The notes: generated from the letters alone by a model not told the origin. A stretch of 64,000 nt of DNA from Solibacillus cecembensis (GCF_001439635.1 NZ_LMBZ01000009.1:1-64000); one strand, 5' to 3'. Numbered from the stretch's first letter, positions 15,584 through 24,036 are shown. Numbers and translations are program-made.

Positions 15584-15865
15584 ATGCGATTTTTGTTCAA
15601 TAAGATAACACTTTTTAGCATAAGTTTTTTATCATTTTGTTTAATAGTAATTGGATTTATATTACAAATCGTCCTTATCCCTATACAAGATATTAATTCT
15701 TTAAGTGGTAAAGAGCTAGTGGAATTTCAAAAAGAATATGCATTAAACTATCCCTTAGGAACAGGGTTACTTTATCTAGGAATATTTCTGATGATTTTAG
15801 TTATAATTCTTTTCATTATAAAGTTTAAAAATAAAAAATATAACAAACAAAAATCAGATGCATAA
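15584..15865 (+). CDS. Small two-helix membrane protein, 93 aa
   Basis: The start MRFLFNKITL follows GGAAGTGACATA; a longer frame from 15542 lacks a site. Two hydrophobic helices (about residues 8-30 and 62-85) enclose a polar extracellular-type loop, and the C-terminus is very basic (KFKNKKYNKQK). No family recognised. Confidence 0.6.
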   Translation: MRFLFNKITLFSISFLSFCLIVIGFILQIVLIPIQDINSLSGKELVEFQKEYALNYPLGTGLLYLGIFLMILVIILFIIKFKNKKYNKQKSDA

Positions 15866-15888
15866 CTAATACATCGCAATATGAAGTA

Positions 15889-15918
15889 ACGTTCCCAAAT
15901 CAAAGTTTGGGGATAAAA
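15889..15918. repeat. TTCCCAAA-type palindrome, copy 6
   Basis: AACGTTCCCAAATC then AAAGTTTGGGGATAA; CCCAAA pairs with TTTGGG. Last copy of the local cluster, 24 bases after the 93-aa gene. Confidence 0.55.
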
Positions 15919-15921
15919 TAG

Positions 15922-15963
15922 AACACCTGAAATGTCGTCACACCAATGTTTTAGGTGTTTTTC
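15922..15963 (+). terminator. Rho-independent terminator
   Basis: AACACCT...AATG pairs with CAATG...AGGTGTT, followed by TTT. It separates the accessory stretch from the thiamine region. Confidence 0.65.
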
Positions 15964-16248
15964 AGTATTTCATTCATATACACCTATTTATGCACAATTG
16001 TTTAAACAGAGAAACAACAATGTTTTCAATGTTATTTAAAAGAAATTGCACTGTATCAAACTTTGTATAATATCTTGCATATACAGCAAAATCTTTAACG
16101 TTCTAAATCAACCTATTCCTATAACATAACCATTTCGTTATCCGACTGATTCATAACTATCAGGAAATTTATTGCTATTTGTCAAAAGTTAAATAAAAAC
16201 TATTGGCAATTCAATGGGAATAATGATAGCATAAAAGTAATTAAAATA
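15964..16248. other. Leader region of the thiamine operon
   Basis: About 285 AT-rich bases without a gene. A promoter must lie here. TTGGCA near 16203 followed by AATGATAGCAT is one candidate, but the spacing is not convincing. Confidence 0.3.
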
Positions 16249-16332
16249 TTTGCGGGGGGACGCTATATGCGTTGAGAAGGCTAAAACCTGACCCTTGGAA
16301 CCTGTTCAGTTAACACTGGCGTAGGGAGCAAA
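16249..16332 (+). promoter_or_regulatory. TPP riboswitch, first of two
   Basis: The THI-box is clear: GCGTTGAGA, then ACCTGACCCTTGGAACCTG, then CAGTTAACACTGGCGTAGGGA. The P1 stem pairs TTTGC (16249-16253) with GCAAA (16328-16332). Thiamine pyrophosphate binding should favour the terminator at 16371-16404. It controls the tenA-thiMDE operon. Confidence 0.93.
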
Positions 16333-16370
16333 GTACATAGCGATTCGTCTATTTCGCATTTTTTGTACGT

Positions 16371-16404
16371 GAGCTCTCCATTGTGGGGAGCTTTTTGTTT
16401 TTTT
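16371..16404 (+). terminator. Terminator of the first TPP riboswitch
   Basis: GAGCTCTCC pairs with GGGGAGCT over ATTGT, followed by TTTTTGTTTTTTT. The upstream GTACATAGCG and CGC..TGTAC segments can form a competing antiterminator. Confidence 0.8.
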
Positions 16405-16423
16405 CCAAGTAAATATTCTAATA

Positions 16424-16500
16424 GCGGGGGGACGCATTTGCGTTGAGAAGGTTAAAACCTGACCCTTAGAACCTGTTCAGTTAATACTGGCGTAGGGAGC
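16424..16500 (+). promoter_or_regulatory. TPP riboswitch, second of two
   Basis: Nearly the same aptamer core as the first: GCGTTGAGAAGG, ACCTGACCCTTAGAACCTG, CAGTTAATACTGGCGTAGGGA. It begins about 20 bases after the first terminator, so a transcript must escape two TPP-controlled terminators in series. Confidence 0.93.
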
Positions 16501-16507
16501 AATGAGT

Positions 16508-16548
16508 AAGACGCTTCTTTGCTATACGCAAATAGAAGCGTTTTTTTG
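16508..16548 (+). terminator. Terminator of the second TPP riboswitch
   Basis: GACGCTTCT pairs with AGAAGCGT around a TTTGC..GCAAA inner stem, followed by TTTTTTTG. It lies 28 bases before tenA. Confidence 0.8.
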
Positions 16549-16575
16549 TTCTTAAGCCTACCACAAGGAGGAACA

Positions 16576-17262
16576 ATGATGACATTTTGTGATGAGGTAA
16601 GAAAAGAAACAGATTTATACTGGGAAGGAAGCTTTGAGCACCCATTTGTAAAGGGACTTGTTGATGGCACGCTCCCAATTGAAAAATTCAAATATTATAT
16701 GATGCAAGACGCTTATTATTTAAAGCATTACACAAAAGTGCTAGCGATTGCAGCTTCTAAAGCGGATCATCATGATGATATTACGTATTATCTGGATAAT
16801 GCACGCTTTATTAACGAAGCAGAGCTTGAATTGCACCGCACCGTTTTTGCAGAACTGGGTGTTTCGGAAGAGGAGCTCCAAGCGTTTGAGCCGGCACCTG
16901 CTGCTTATAATTATGTAAGTCATATGTACAATGCTGCACATAATGGTAATGTTGCCGAAGCTTTTGCGGCGATGTTCCCATGTCCGTGGTTATATCAGGA
17001 AATCGGTGAAAAATATAAAGAGGCAAAACCAGGTGTTAAGCTATATGAGGATTGGATAGCGATGTATAGCGCGGACGATTTTAAAGCGACAATTGATTAC
17101 CAAAAAGCGCTGATGAATCGCTATGTCAAAGAACAACCTGATAAAACGGCTATTTTTAAAGCGCATTTCGTCAAAAGCTGTTATTACGAATGGAAGTTTT
17201 GGGAAATGCCTTGGACATTAGAAAACTGGGAAAATGAGGTCGCGCATTATGACTTTGCATAA
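16576..17262 (+). CDS. tenA: Aminopyrimidine aminohydrolase (thiaminase II)
   Basis: 228 aa, the usual TenA length. TenA hydrolyses aminopyrimidine breakdown products of thiamine to HMP for salvage. The family pattern is visible: FEHPFVKGLVDGTLPIEKF near the N-terminus, YYLKHYTKVLA, and the active-site Cys in FPCPWLYQEIGE. The C-terminal WEMPWTLE block is also typical. AAGGAGG precedes two adjacent ATGs (16576 and 16579); either could be used. A longer frame from 16519 would start inside the riboswitch terminator and is rejected. First gene of the operon; overlaps thiM by 14 bases. Confidence 0.93.
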   Translation: MMTFCDEVRKETDLYWEGSFEHPFVKGLVDGTLPIEKFKYYMMQDAYYLKHYTKVLAIAASKADHHDDITYYLDNARFINEAELELHRTVFAELGVSEEELQAFEPAPAAYNYVSHMYNAAHNGNVAEAFAAMFPCPWLYQEIGEKYKEAKPGVKLYEDWIAMYSADDFKATIDYQKALMNRYVKEQPDKTAIFKAHFVKSCYYEWKFWEMPWTLENWENEVAHYDFA

Positions 17263-18004
17263 AATTCATCTGAAAAAACCGCTCGTTCACTGTATAACGA
17301 ATTATGTGGTCGCCAATTTTACTGCAAATGGCTTGCTGGCAATCGGCGCATCTCCTGTCATGGCAGATGACAAGGATGAAGTGACAGAAATGGTTGAGAT
17401 GGCAGATGCACTGTTAATTAATATTGGGACAATCAATTCATGGACGTTTGAGGCGATGTTGATTGCTGGAAAAAAGGCGAATGAATTAAATGTTCCGATT
17501 GTTCTTGATCCAGTAGGAGTTGGTGCTACGGTATTCCGAAAAAAGATCGTTCAACAATTGCTTGAGCAAATCCATTTTGACGCCATTCGCTGTAATGTGG
17601 GTGAACTTGCAGCAATTGCGGGTGTCCAGTGGCAATCAAAAGGTGTCGACAGTGGATCAGGTGACATGGATACAGTTGCAGTCGCGAAGCAAGTAGCGAA
17701 AAAATGGCAGACAATCGTTATTGTAACGGGAGAAACGGATGTTGTAACGGATGGCCATGTAGTGGAGCAAATTACTGGTGGCGATGCACGAATCACGCAA
17801 ATTACAGGTTCTGGCTGTTTACTAAGCGCTATTTGCAGTGCGGCACTAAGTGTTGAAGGTAATCAAATAATAATTTTACAGCAAGTTTTACAACAATATA
17901 AACAAATTGCGGCAGAAGCTAGTAGTGAAGCGCAGTATATCGGTTCCGTACAAGTGAATGTTTTAAATGGTCTTGAAAAATACGCCTTGAAGGAGCAACT
18001 ATGA
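17249..18004 (+). CDS. thiM: Hydroxyethylthiazole kinase
   Basis: 251 aa. Phosphorylates 4-methyl-5-(2-hydroxyethyl)thiazole with ATP for thiamine salvage. The family hallmark opens the protein: PLVHCITNYVVANFTANGLLAIGASPVM is the substrate-binding N-terminus, and the ribokinase-fold catalytic segment ITGSGCLLSAI lies near the C-terminus. I chose MTLHKIHLKK as the start because it matches family length; it overlaps the end of tenA by 14 bases, suggesting translational coupling. Ends in an ATGA overlap with thiD. Confidence 0.93.
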   Translation: MTLHKIHLKKPLVHCITNYVVANFTANGLLAIGASPVMADDKDEVTEMVEMADALLINIGTINSWTFEAMLIAGKKANELNVPIVLDPVGVGATVFRKKIVQQLLEQIHFDAIRCNVGELAAIAGVQWQSKGVDSGSGDMDTVAVAKQVAKKWQTIVIVTGETDVVTDGHVVEQITGGDARITQITGSGCLLSAICSAALSVEGNQIIILQQVLQQYKQIAAEASSEAQYIGSVQVNVLNGLEKYALKEQL

Positions 18005-18825
18005 ATATTGTTATGACGATTGCAGGTTCAGATAGTAGTGGTGGGGCAGGTATACAGGCAGATTTAAAAACGTTTCAGGAACTTGGTGTTTACGGGACGA
18101 CGGTCATTACGGCTTTAACGGCTCAAAATACATTAGGTGTGTCGAATATTTTCCCAGCGACGCCTGACTTTATTCAAGCTCAAATGGAGGTGGTATTGGC
18201 AGATTTGTCTGTAACTGCTATGAAAACGGGGATGTTATTTTCAACGGATATTATTAACGCCGTTGCGGAGGTTTTACAGCAAGTGGACGTACAGCTCGTC
18301 GTTGATCCAGTGATGATTGCAAAGGGGGGCGCGAGTTTATTGCAGCAGCAAGCGGTTGAAGCGCTTAAAACAAAACTTATCCCATTAGCAACGGTGCTGA
18401 CACCTAATATTCCAGAAGCGGAAGTTCTTACAGGAATGACGATTTTAACGACAGCGGATATTCAAGCAGCAGCACAGCAAATTTTGCAGCTAGGTGTGCA
18501 ATGCGTAGTGATGAAAGGTGGTCATTTAGAAGGTAGTGAAGCGGTAGATATGGTATTTTTCCAAGATGGCTCAACCTTTTCTTTGAGGAGTGAGCGCATT
18601 TCTACACAGCATACACATGGCACAGGCTGCACGTTTTCAGCTGCAATCACGGCTTTTTTAGGGAAAGGCTATGCTGTACGAGCTGCCATCATTGAGGCGA
18701 AGAGATTTATTCAGGCAGCCATTGAAAATCCATTAAACATTGGCAATGGCAATGGACCGACCAATCATTTTGCCTATAAGCAAGGAACAGCGAAAAGTGA
18801 GGTACAGCTTGTTGAAACGACATGA
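18001..18825 (+). CDS. thiD: Hydroxymethylpyrimidine/phosphomethylpyrimidine kinase
   Basis: 274 aa, ribokinase superfamily. Carries out two phosphorylations of HMP to HMP-PP. Motifs: MTIAGSDSSGGAGIQADLKTFQELG at the N-terminus (substrate site), TPNIPEAEVLTG in the middle, and the anion-hole GTGCTFSAAITA near the end. The start overlaps the thiM stop as ATGA, so the genes are coupled. Its 3' end overlaps the thiE start by about 17 bases. Confidence 0.93.
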   Translation: MNIVMTIAGSDSSGGAGIQADLKTFQELGVYGTTVITALTAQNTLGVSNIFPATPDFIQAQMEVVLADLSVTAMKTGMLFSTDIINAVAEVLQQVDVQLVVDPVMIAKGGASLLQQQAVEALKTKLIPLATVLTPNIPEAEVLTGMTILTTADIQAAAQQILQLGVQCVVMKGGHLEGSEAVDMVFFQDGSTFSLRSERISTQHTHGTGCTFSAAITAFLGKGYAVRAAIIEAKRFIQAAIENPLNIGNGNGPTNHFAYKQGTAKSEVQLVETT

Positions 18826-19456
18826 TTTAGATGTGTATTTTATTATGGGAACGAATAATTGCAGCGGGGACCCACTCTTTATTTTAGAGAAAGCATTACA
18901 AGCAGGTATTACGATGTTTCAGTTACGTGAAAAAGGTGTTGGTGCATTAACGGGTGTAGAGCTCGTGCAGTTCGCCAAAAGCTGTCAGAAGTTATGTCGA
19001 CAATATAATGTGCCATTTATCGTCAATGATCATGTCGAATTGGCGTTGGAGATGGTTGCGGATGGTGTCCATGTAGGGCAGGATGATAGGAACTTAGCGC
19101 AAATTCGGACATTATTCCCTGGGAAATGGATTGGTGTGTCTGTGCATTCGATGAAAGAAATGGATGCGGCGGTAACAGGTGGTGCCGATTACGTTGGGAT
19201 TGGACCGATTTTTGAAACGACTTCTAAGCTTGATGCGAAAGGTGCGGCAGGTGTCACGTTTTTATCGCAAGCAAGAGCAACTTATTTATCTTATCCGATT
19301 GTTGCGATTGGCGGTATTACAGCGGAAAATGCACGTGAAGTTCGCGCAGCAGGGGCTGATGGGGTAGCTGTTATTTCGGTTATTTGTCAAAGCACCGACA
19401 TAATGGAAACGGTGAAAGCATTGAAGTATCATTCGTTAAGTTCGTATAAGAATTAA
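18809..19456 (+). CDS. thiE: Thiamine-phosphate synthase
   Basis: About 215 aa. Joins HMP-PP and thiazole phosphate to thiamine phosphate. TIM-barrel motifs: FQLREKG, PFIVNDHVELAL, GVHVGQDD, DYVGIGPIFET and VAIGGIT. Homologues begin shortly before VYFIMG, and GTGAGG lies six bases before a TTG at 18809, so I choose a TTG start (18812 is also possible); the long frame from 18740 would run deep into thiD. Last gene of the operon, followed by a terminator. Confidence 0.9.
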   Translation: MLKRHDLDVYFIMGTNNCSGDPLFILEKALQAGITMFQLREKGVGALTGVELVQFAKSCQKLCRQYNVPFIVNDHVELALEMVADGVHVGQDDRNLAQIRTLFPGKWIGVSVHSMKEMDAAVTGGADYVGIGPIFETTSKLDAKGAAGVTFLSQARATYLSYPIVAIGGITAENAREVRAAGADGVAVISVICQSTDIMETVKALKYHSLSSYKN

Positions 19457-19479
19457 TAGGGATATTTGATTGTATAAAG

Positions 19480-19529
19480 TTAAGAAGTGCTTTTGTCATT
19501 TTTGATGAAATCCGCTTCTTAATTTTTTT
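19480..19529 (+). terminator. Terminator of the thiamine operon
   Basis: TTAAGAAG..GC pairs with GC..CTTCTTAA, followed by TTTTTTT. Confidence 0.75.
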
Positions 19530-19603
19530 AGTGGATTAAGTAGGTTGCAGTGGATTGTAAGCGATATAATGAAGCCAATGTGTAATAAATAGGGGGAATT
19601 AAT

Positions 19604-20038
19604 ATGTTTAAAAAAGCTACTTTAGATGATGTACCAACAGTCACAAAGCTTGCTTTAGAATTATGGCCAGATAATGATATGGAACCATTGGCTAATGAAA
19701 TGAAAGTGATTATTGCACAGTCAGATGCAACGATTATTTTGGCGTATAATGAACAACAAGTGATTGGTTTTGCGCAGTGCCAAATACGCAATGATTATGT
19801 GGAAGGTACAAATACAAGTCCAGTTGGTTATTTGGAAGGCGTTTATGTAAAGGATGCATTCCGTAAGCAAGGGGTAGCTAGGGAATTAATCGCCACTTGT
19901 GAACAATGGGCGAAAACACAAGGCTGTCATGAATTTGCTAGCGATTGCGAACTGCATAATGAAGAAAGCCTCTCGATGCATATTCGTTTAGGATTTATAG
20001 AAGCGAATCGCATTATTTGCTTTACTAAACAACTTTAA
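19604..20038 (+). CDS. GNAT acetyltransferase, aminoglycoside 6'-N-acetyltransferase-like
   Basis: 144 aa after AGGGGGAATTAAT. A single GNAT domain: the acetyl-CoA loop is FRKQGVARELI, preceded by the strand YLEGVYVKD and followed by CEQWAKTQGCHEFASDCELHNEESL and the ending GFIEANRIICFTK. The EGTNTSPVGYLEG and SDCELxNxESLxxH blocks are those of chromosomal AAC(6')-I type enzymes, which acetylate the 6'-amine of kanamycin- and tobramycin-class aminoglycosides. Many such chromosomal genes confer little resistance, so activity must not be assumed. Monocistronic, with its own strong terminator. Confidence 0.8.
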   Translation: MFKKATLDDVPTVTKLALELWPDNDMEPLANEMKVIIAQSDATIILAYNEQQVIGFAQCQIRNDYVEGTNTSPVGYLEGVYVKDAFRKQGVARELIATCEQWAKTQGCHEFASDCELHNEESLSMHIRLGFIEANRIICFTKQL

Positions 20039-20049
20039 ATTTTCATATC

Positions 20050-20101
20050 TTCCCCTGTATAAACGGAGCAAGCTAAGCCTTTATACAGGGGATTTTTTAT
20101 T
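20050..20101 (+). terminator. Terminator after the acetyltransferase gene
   Basis: CCCCTGTATAAA and TTTATACAGGGG form a perfect 12-bp stem with a 16-base loop, followed by ATTTTTTATTT. Confidence 0.85.
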
Positions 20102-20170
20102 TGGAAAACGTCTAGACTGGAATAGAAATTCTCCTAATTTATGGTGATAATATAAATTAATTGTAAAAAG

Positions 20171-20201
20171 TTGAATCGAAATCCAAAAATCTGGAGTCTA
20201 A
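20171..20201 (+). promoter_or_regulatory. Possible ECF-type autoregulatory promoter
   Basis: TTGAATC (20171-20177) and GTCTAA (20196-20201) are spaced like the GAAAC / CGTC elements of ECF promoters and lie about 30 bases before the sigma factor gene. The match is partial and judged by eye. Confidence 0.3.
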
Positions 20202-20229
20202 TAGGTGAAAGGGGGCGACGCGTATCGTA

Positions 20230-20787
20230 ATGATCCATACAAGTTTAGTTGAAAAAGCACAGCAAGGGGATGAACAATCCTTTTATGAACTCATCGAACC
20301 TTTGCAAAATCAGCTTTACCGAATCGCGTATGTGTATGTCCAAAATGAAGATGATGCCGTGGATATCTTTCAGCAATCGGTTGTCCGTGCATATGAAGCA
20401 TTACCAAATTTGAAGGAATTACAACATTTCTCGACTTGGATGACCCGCATTGTGATTAATTGCAGTAAAACATACATACAAAAAACGAAACATACGGAGT
20501 TAACCGAGCCGCAACAATTTGATTCCTATGCAGCGGCAGATCAATCAAACAATATAGAAGAAGGAATTGATTTGTGGGAGGCGTTATCTCAATTAGAAGA
20601 AAAATATAAAACGGCTTTGCTGCTTCGTTTTTATCAAGATTATACAGTGAAAGAAATAGCAACGATTTTAGAACTGCCAGAAGGTACGGTGAAAACGAAT
20701 ATTCGTAGGGGATTACAGCGTTTGCGACAATTATTAAAGGGGGCTTACATAGATGAATGGGTTCAATCCGTTGAAGGAAATCATTGA
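20230..20787 (+). CDS. ECF RNA polymerase sigma factor
   Basis: 185 aa. Region 2 is seen as AYVYVQNEDDAVDIFQQSVVRAYEAL followed by FSTWMTRIVINCSKTY; region 4 as LEEKYKTALLLRFYQDYTVKEIATILELPEGTVKTNIRRGLQRLR, with its helix-turn-helix. It resembles SigV/SigX-type stress sigma factors. AAAGGGGG lies upstream at long spacing from the ATG. No separate anti-sigma gene follows; instead an ABC transporter ATPase overlaps its end by 35 bases, and that ATPase starts with what looks like an anti-sigma N-terminus. Confidence 0.87.
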   Translation: MIHTSLVEKAQQGDEQSFYELIEPLQNQLYRIAYVYVQNEDDAVDIFQQSVVRAYEALPNLKELQHFSTWMTRIVINCSKTYIQKTKHTELTEPQQFDSYAAADQSNNIEEGIDLWEALSQLEEKYKTALLLRFYQDYTVKEIATILELPEGTVKTNIRRGLQRLRQLLKGAYIDEWVQSVEGNH

Positions 20788-21565
20788 AAAAATTCCGGTT
20801 CCACAATCGAGGTTAACAGAAGTTTTACGTATTGAAGGCATGTCGAAAGTGTTTAAGCAAAAGGAGCACGCGGTTAATGCATTGAGAAATGTCCATTGCA
20901 CCATTTATCAAGGGGAAATGGTGGCCATTATGGGGACGAGTGGCTCTGGGAAAAGTACGCTCCTTAATATGATCAGTGCAATTGATGAACCGACTGAAGG
21001 TACACTCTTTTTATTTGGTGAAGAAGCGAATGCTATTTATAAAGAGCCACGCGCATCAAACTTTCGTAAAGAAAATATCGGTTTTATTTTTCAGTCGTTT
21101 CATTTATTGAAAGATTTAAATGTCGAGGACAATATTGCATTACCGCTTATATTAAATGATATTCCGAGCAAAGAAATTAAAGTGCGGGTTGAAGAAACGA
21201 TGCAGCAATTGGGTATTTACAATTGGCGTAAACATCGCCCACATGAACTATCAGGTGGGCAAAAGCAACGGGTAGCCATTGCACGTGCCATTATTACGAA
21301 GCCACCTATTTTACTTGCGGATGAGCCAACCGGTGCGCTCGATGTGAATACAACGGACGATATTTTGCGCTTGCTAGTTGATATACAAAGCGCTGGGCAA
21401 ACAATTTTACTCGTAACGCATGATCCGTATGTTGCGACCTATGCCAATCGCGTGCTGTTTTTCCATGACGGTGCCATTGTGGATTCCTACCAAAATGATC
21501 AAACAGAGGCTGATTTAGACGCGATTCTTGCTAAATTTAAGATTGTCTCAAGAGGTGAACATTAA
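20753..21565 (+). CDS. ABC exporter ATPase with anti-sigma-like N-terminal extension
   Basis: 270 aa. A complete MacB/LolD/BceA-type ATPase: Walker A GTSGSGKST, Q-loop FIFQSFHLL, signature [14 protein letters not shown], Walker B ILLADEPTGALD, switch His THD. It powers the permease encoded next. Odd feature: the first ~26 residues (MNGFNPLKEIIEKIPVPQSR) do not belong to the ATPase but resemble the cytosolic start of ECF anti-sigma factors (LKEIIEKIPVP). The start is well supported by AAAGGGGG nine bases upstream and lies inside the sigma gene, where an anti-sigma gene would normally begin. Probably a fusion left by deletion of the anti-sigma gene. Confidence 0.85.
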   Translation: MNGFNPLKEIIEKIPVPQSRLTEVLRIEGMSKVFKQKEHAVNALRNVHCTIYQGEMVAIMGTSGSGKSTLLNMISAIDEPTEGTLFLFGEEANAIYKEPRASNFRKENIGFIFQSFHLLKDLNVEDNIALPLILNDIPSKEIKVRVEETMQQLGIYNWRKHRPHELSGGQKQRVAIARAIITKPPILLADEPTGALDVNTTDDILRLLVDIQSAGQTILLVTHDPYVATYANRVLFFHDGAIVDSYQNDQTEADLDAILAKFKIVSRGEH

Positions 21566-24030
21566 TGTTTAACTTAAAAACAATTGCCTTTAAATTATTT
21601 CGCGCGGCAACAACGCAAATCGTCACAAGCATAAGTATTATCGCCGTTTCAGTGTGCTTAATTATGACGATGTCGATGTATATTTGGAATGGCAAAGCGC
21701 AAATGGAAGGGGAAATGCAAGCGTTACTTGGCGATGCGGAAATGTTCGTTGGCTATAATCCCGATCAAGAACAATGGGTGACTGCCGACCAAGTTGCTGC
21801 GATAGAAATGATGGAAGGTGTAACAGGTGTATCACCTATACTGTTAGCGCATACGAATGTGGAGGGACAATTGCCGTTTGTTTATACGGTCGGAGTGGAA
21901 GATGATGCACTCGTAAAAAGTCGTTATAATTTTGAAGAAAATATACAGGCAAATGAAGTCGTCATTTCCCAAAAAATCGCCAAGCTTTTCAAGAAAGAAG
22001 TAGGCGATACAATCGACATTGAATTCGAGCCATATATCGTGAAAGAAATATTAACACCATTACCTGGTGGCTCGGATGTGGAAATGGCCATCTTTGCAAA
22101 TAATACAGTAAAAAAATGGTTGTCTGCCACTGAACAGGATGTCGGCAAATATGCACTCATTGACCTTCATAAAAGCGCTTCACCTGAATATATTACAGAG
22201 CTTTTAACGAAATTAGATAGCGAGCTACGCATCGATATCGTCAATGAATACGATTTTGTCAAAAGGAATTTTCAAGCATTAGCTATTTTTATGATTGTGT
22301 TATCGGTTTTTGTGTTATTAATTACGTCGGTATTATTAATGTCGACATTCCAGCTCGTGTTATTTAAATTGAAGGAACAGTTAACGGTATTACGTGCGCT
22401 CGGTGCAACGACAAAACAAGTTGGTCAAATTGTCCAAGCGCAACTAATGGCGATTTTATCAATTGGCTTAGCATTTGGGGTTCTGTTTAGTTTAGCTGTC
22501 ATCAAGTTATGGTTGCCATTCCTTGTGGATAAGATGCAATTACCCCCAGCACGAACGGAATTTCCGATTTGGCTAGCGCTCGTCATCGCGGCTGCTCTTT
22601 TTGTTGTACTATTTGGAATCATCCAGCGACAAGTGCAAAAAAGCATGCGCTTATTGCCATTGCAAATTATGACGGACAATCATGATACGGAATTGCGCTT
22701 TACGAAGGGGAAGCTTTTCGTAATTGGAAGCGTCGCAGTTATCGCGTTACTTTGCTTTTTAACAGGGATAGTTGGAGGTAATTCTGGGGAAAGTGCACTG
22801 CAAATATTAATTGGTAGCATACTCATTACGTTAATTATTTTGTATTTGATGCCGTATTTATTCAGTATGTTGTTGAAAATTGGGTTACAGCCAGTAAGAA
22901 TGCTACTCGGTAAAGAGGCGTATTTAGCATGTCAGCAATTAATGCCACAAGTTCGAAAAAATATGCCGATTGTGTTAAGTATTATTGGATTAATGGTTAT
23001 TCTTATTTTTGGGACAACGTTGTTTAAAAGTTCCAAAGAGAATGAGAAAGACTATATCGGATATTTATATGAAGCACCGGTAGTAATCAAAAATGATTTA
23101 TCGGATCCAACGTTTACGAATGATATCGTAAAAGAAATTGAAGCATTACCTTCTGTTGACTATGCCTATGAACGAAGCAGTCATACTTCTGCAGACTTAT
23201 TTTTGAACGGCGACTGGGATGCTGTTCATTCCCAAGCAGTTGACATTGAGCAGTTAATCGAACGTGGTGAAATACCTGAAATAGCAGGTCCAGTAGATGA
23301 AGGAATCATTGTCGCAACAGATTTTGCAAAATTGGAAGGATTAACTGTTGGTGATGAAATTCGTTTAGGTATATATAATTTTGACCTACAGCAAGTTGAA
23401 GAAATTGCCCCGTCAAAAGTAGTGGCAATTATTGAACAGAAACATATGCGTGGTGATGTGTATTTTGACTGGTCTTCTGAAATTGTGCAATTATCCCCGC
23501 ATACTTACGTCCAAGATATCATGGTGCAAACATCGGATATCGAGCAGACATTAAGTGAGCTAAGTTTTTTACATGAGCAATGGCCAGCATTAACATTCTC
23601 GGATTATGACACGTATATAGCGGAAAATGAGCGGATGTATTATCAACGTTGGAGTCTATTTGTTGGCGTGTTAATTGTGCTTGTAGCAGCGACTTGTTTA
23701 GGGGTTATTCAAACATTGCTCCATACGATTTATGGCAAGCGCTCAGATTATGCGATTCAGCGTTTAATCGGGCTCACACCAAATGGGCTCATGAAACTTA
23801 TTTTATCGCAAGTGTTATCATTCGTTTTATACGGACTTGCTGTTGGCACACTTATTGGATTAGCTTTTACGAAATTATTATCGCTCGTCGATCAAGGCGC
23901 GCCGATTTTCTTTGATTATAAAATACTGCTTGGCGTAAGTGCATTCTTTTTATTTGCGGTCATTCTTATTTTTAGCGTACAAGGGTATTGGATTAGTAGA
24001 AAAACGTTGGCAAATGAATTAGTAGAATAA
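21565..24030 (+). CDS. ABC transporter permease, FtsX/MacB type
   Basis: 821 aa. An N-terminal helix (about residues 18-40) precedes a large extracellular domain (roughly 45-230), then three helices (FMIVLSVFVLLITSVLLM onward), another helix pair near 385-440, a second extracellular domain (500-680) and three C-terminal helices. This is the duplicated FtsX layout of exporters for peptides, lipids or antibiotics. The start ATG overlaps the ATPase stop (TAATG), so the two are coupled. With the upstream sigma factor it likely forms an envelope-stress unit. Substrate unknown. Confidence 0.85.
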   Translation: MFNLKTIAFKLFRAATTQIVTSISIIAVSVCLIMTMSMYIWNGKAQMEGEMQALLGDAEMFVGYNPDQEQWVTADQVAAIEMMEGVTGVSPILLAHTNVEGQLPFVYTVGVEDDALVKSRYNFEENIQANEVVISQKIAKLFKKEVGDTIDIEFEPYIVKEILTPLPGGSDVEMAIFANNTVKKWLSATEQDVGKYALIDLHKSASPEYITELLTKLDSELRIDIVNEYDFVKRNFQALAIFMIVLSVFVLLITSVLLMSTFQLVLFKLKEQLTVLRALGATTKQVGQIVQAQLMAILSIGLAFGVLFSLAVIKLWLPFLVDKMQLPPARTEFPIWLALVIAAALFVVLFGIIQRQVQKSMRLLPLQIMTDNHDTELRFTKGKLFVIGSVAVIALLCFLTGIVGGNSGESALQILIGSILITLIILYLMPYLFSMLLKIGLQPVRMLLGKEAYLACQQLMPQVRKNMPIVLSIIGLMVILIFGTTLFKSSKENEKDYIGYLYEAPVVIKNDLSDPTFTNDIVKEIEALPSVDYAYERSSHTSADLFLNGDWDAVHSQAVDIEQLIERGEIPEIAGPVDEGIIVATDFAKLEGLTVGDEIRLGIYNFDLQQVEEIAPSKVVAIIEQKHMRGDVYFDWSSEIVQLSPHTYVQDIMVQTSDIEQTLSELSFLHEQWPALTFSDYDTYIAENERMYYQRWSLFVGVLIVLVAATCLGVIQTLLHTIYGKRSDYAIQRLIGLTPNGLMKLILSQVLSFVLYGLAVGTLIGLAFTKLLSLVDQGAPIFFDYKILLGVSAFFLFAVILIFSVQGYWISRKTLANELVE

Positions 24031-24036
24031 TATGGG

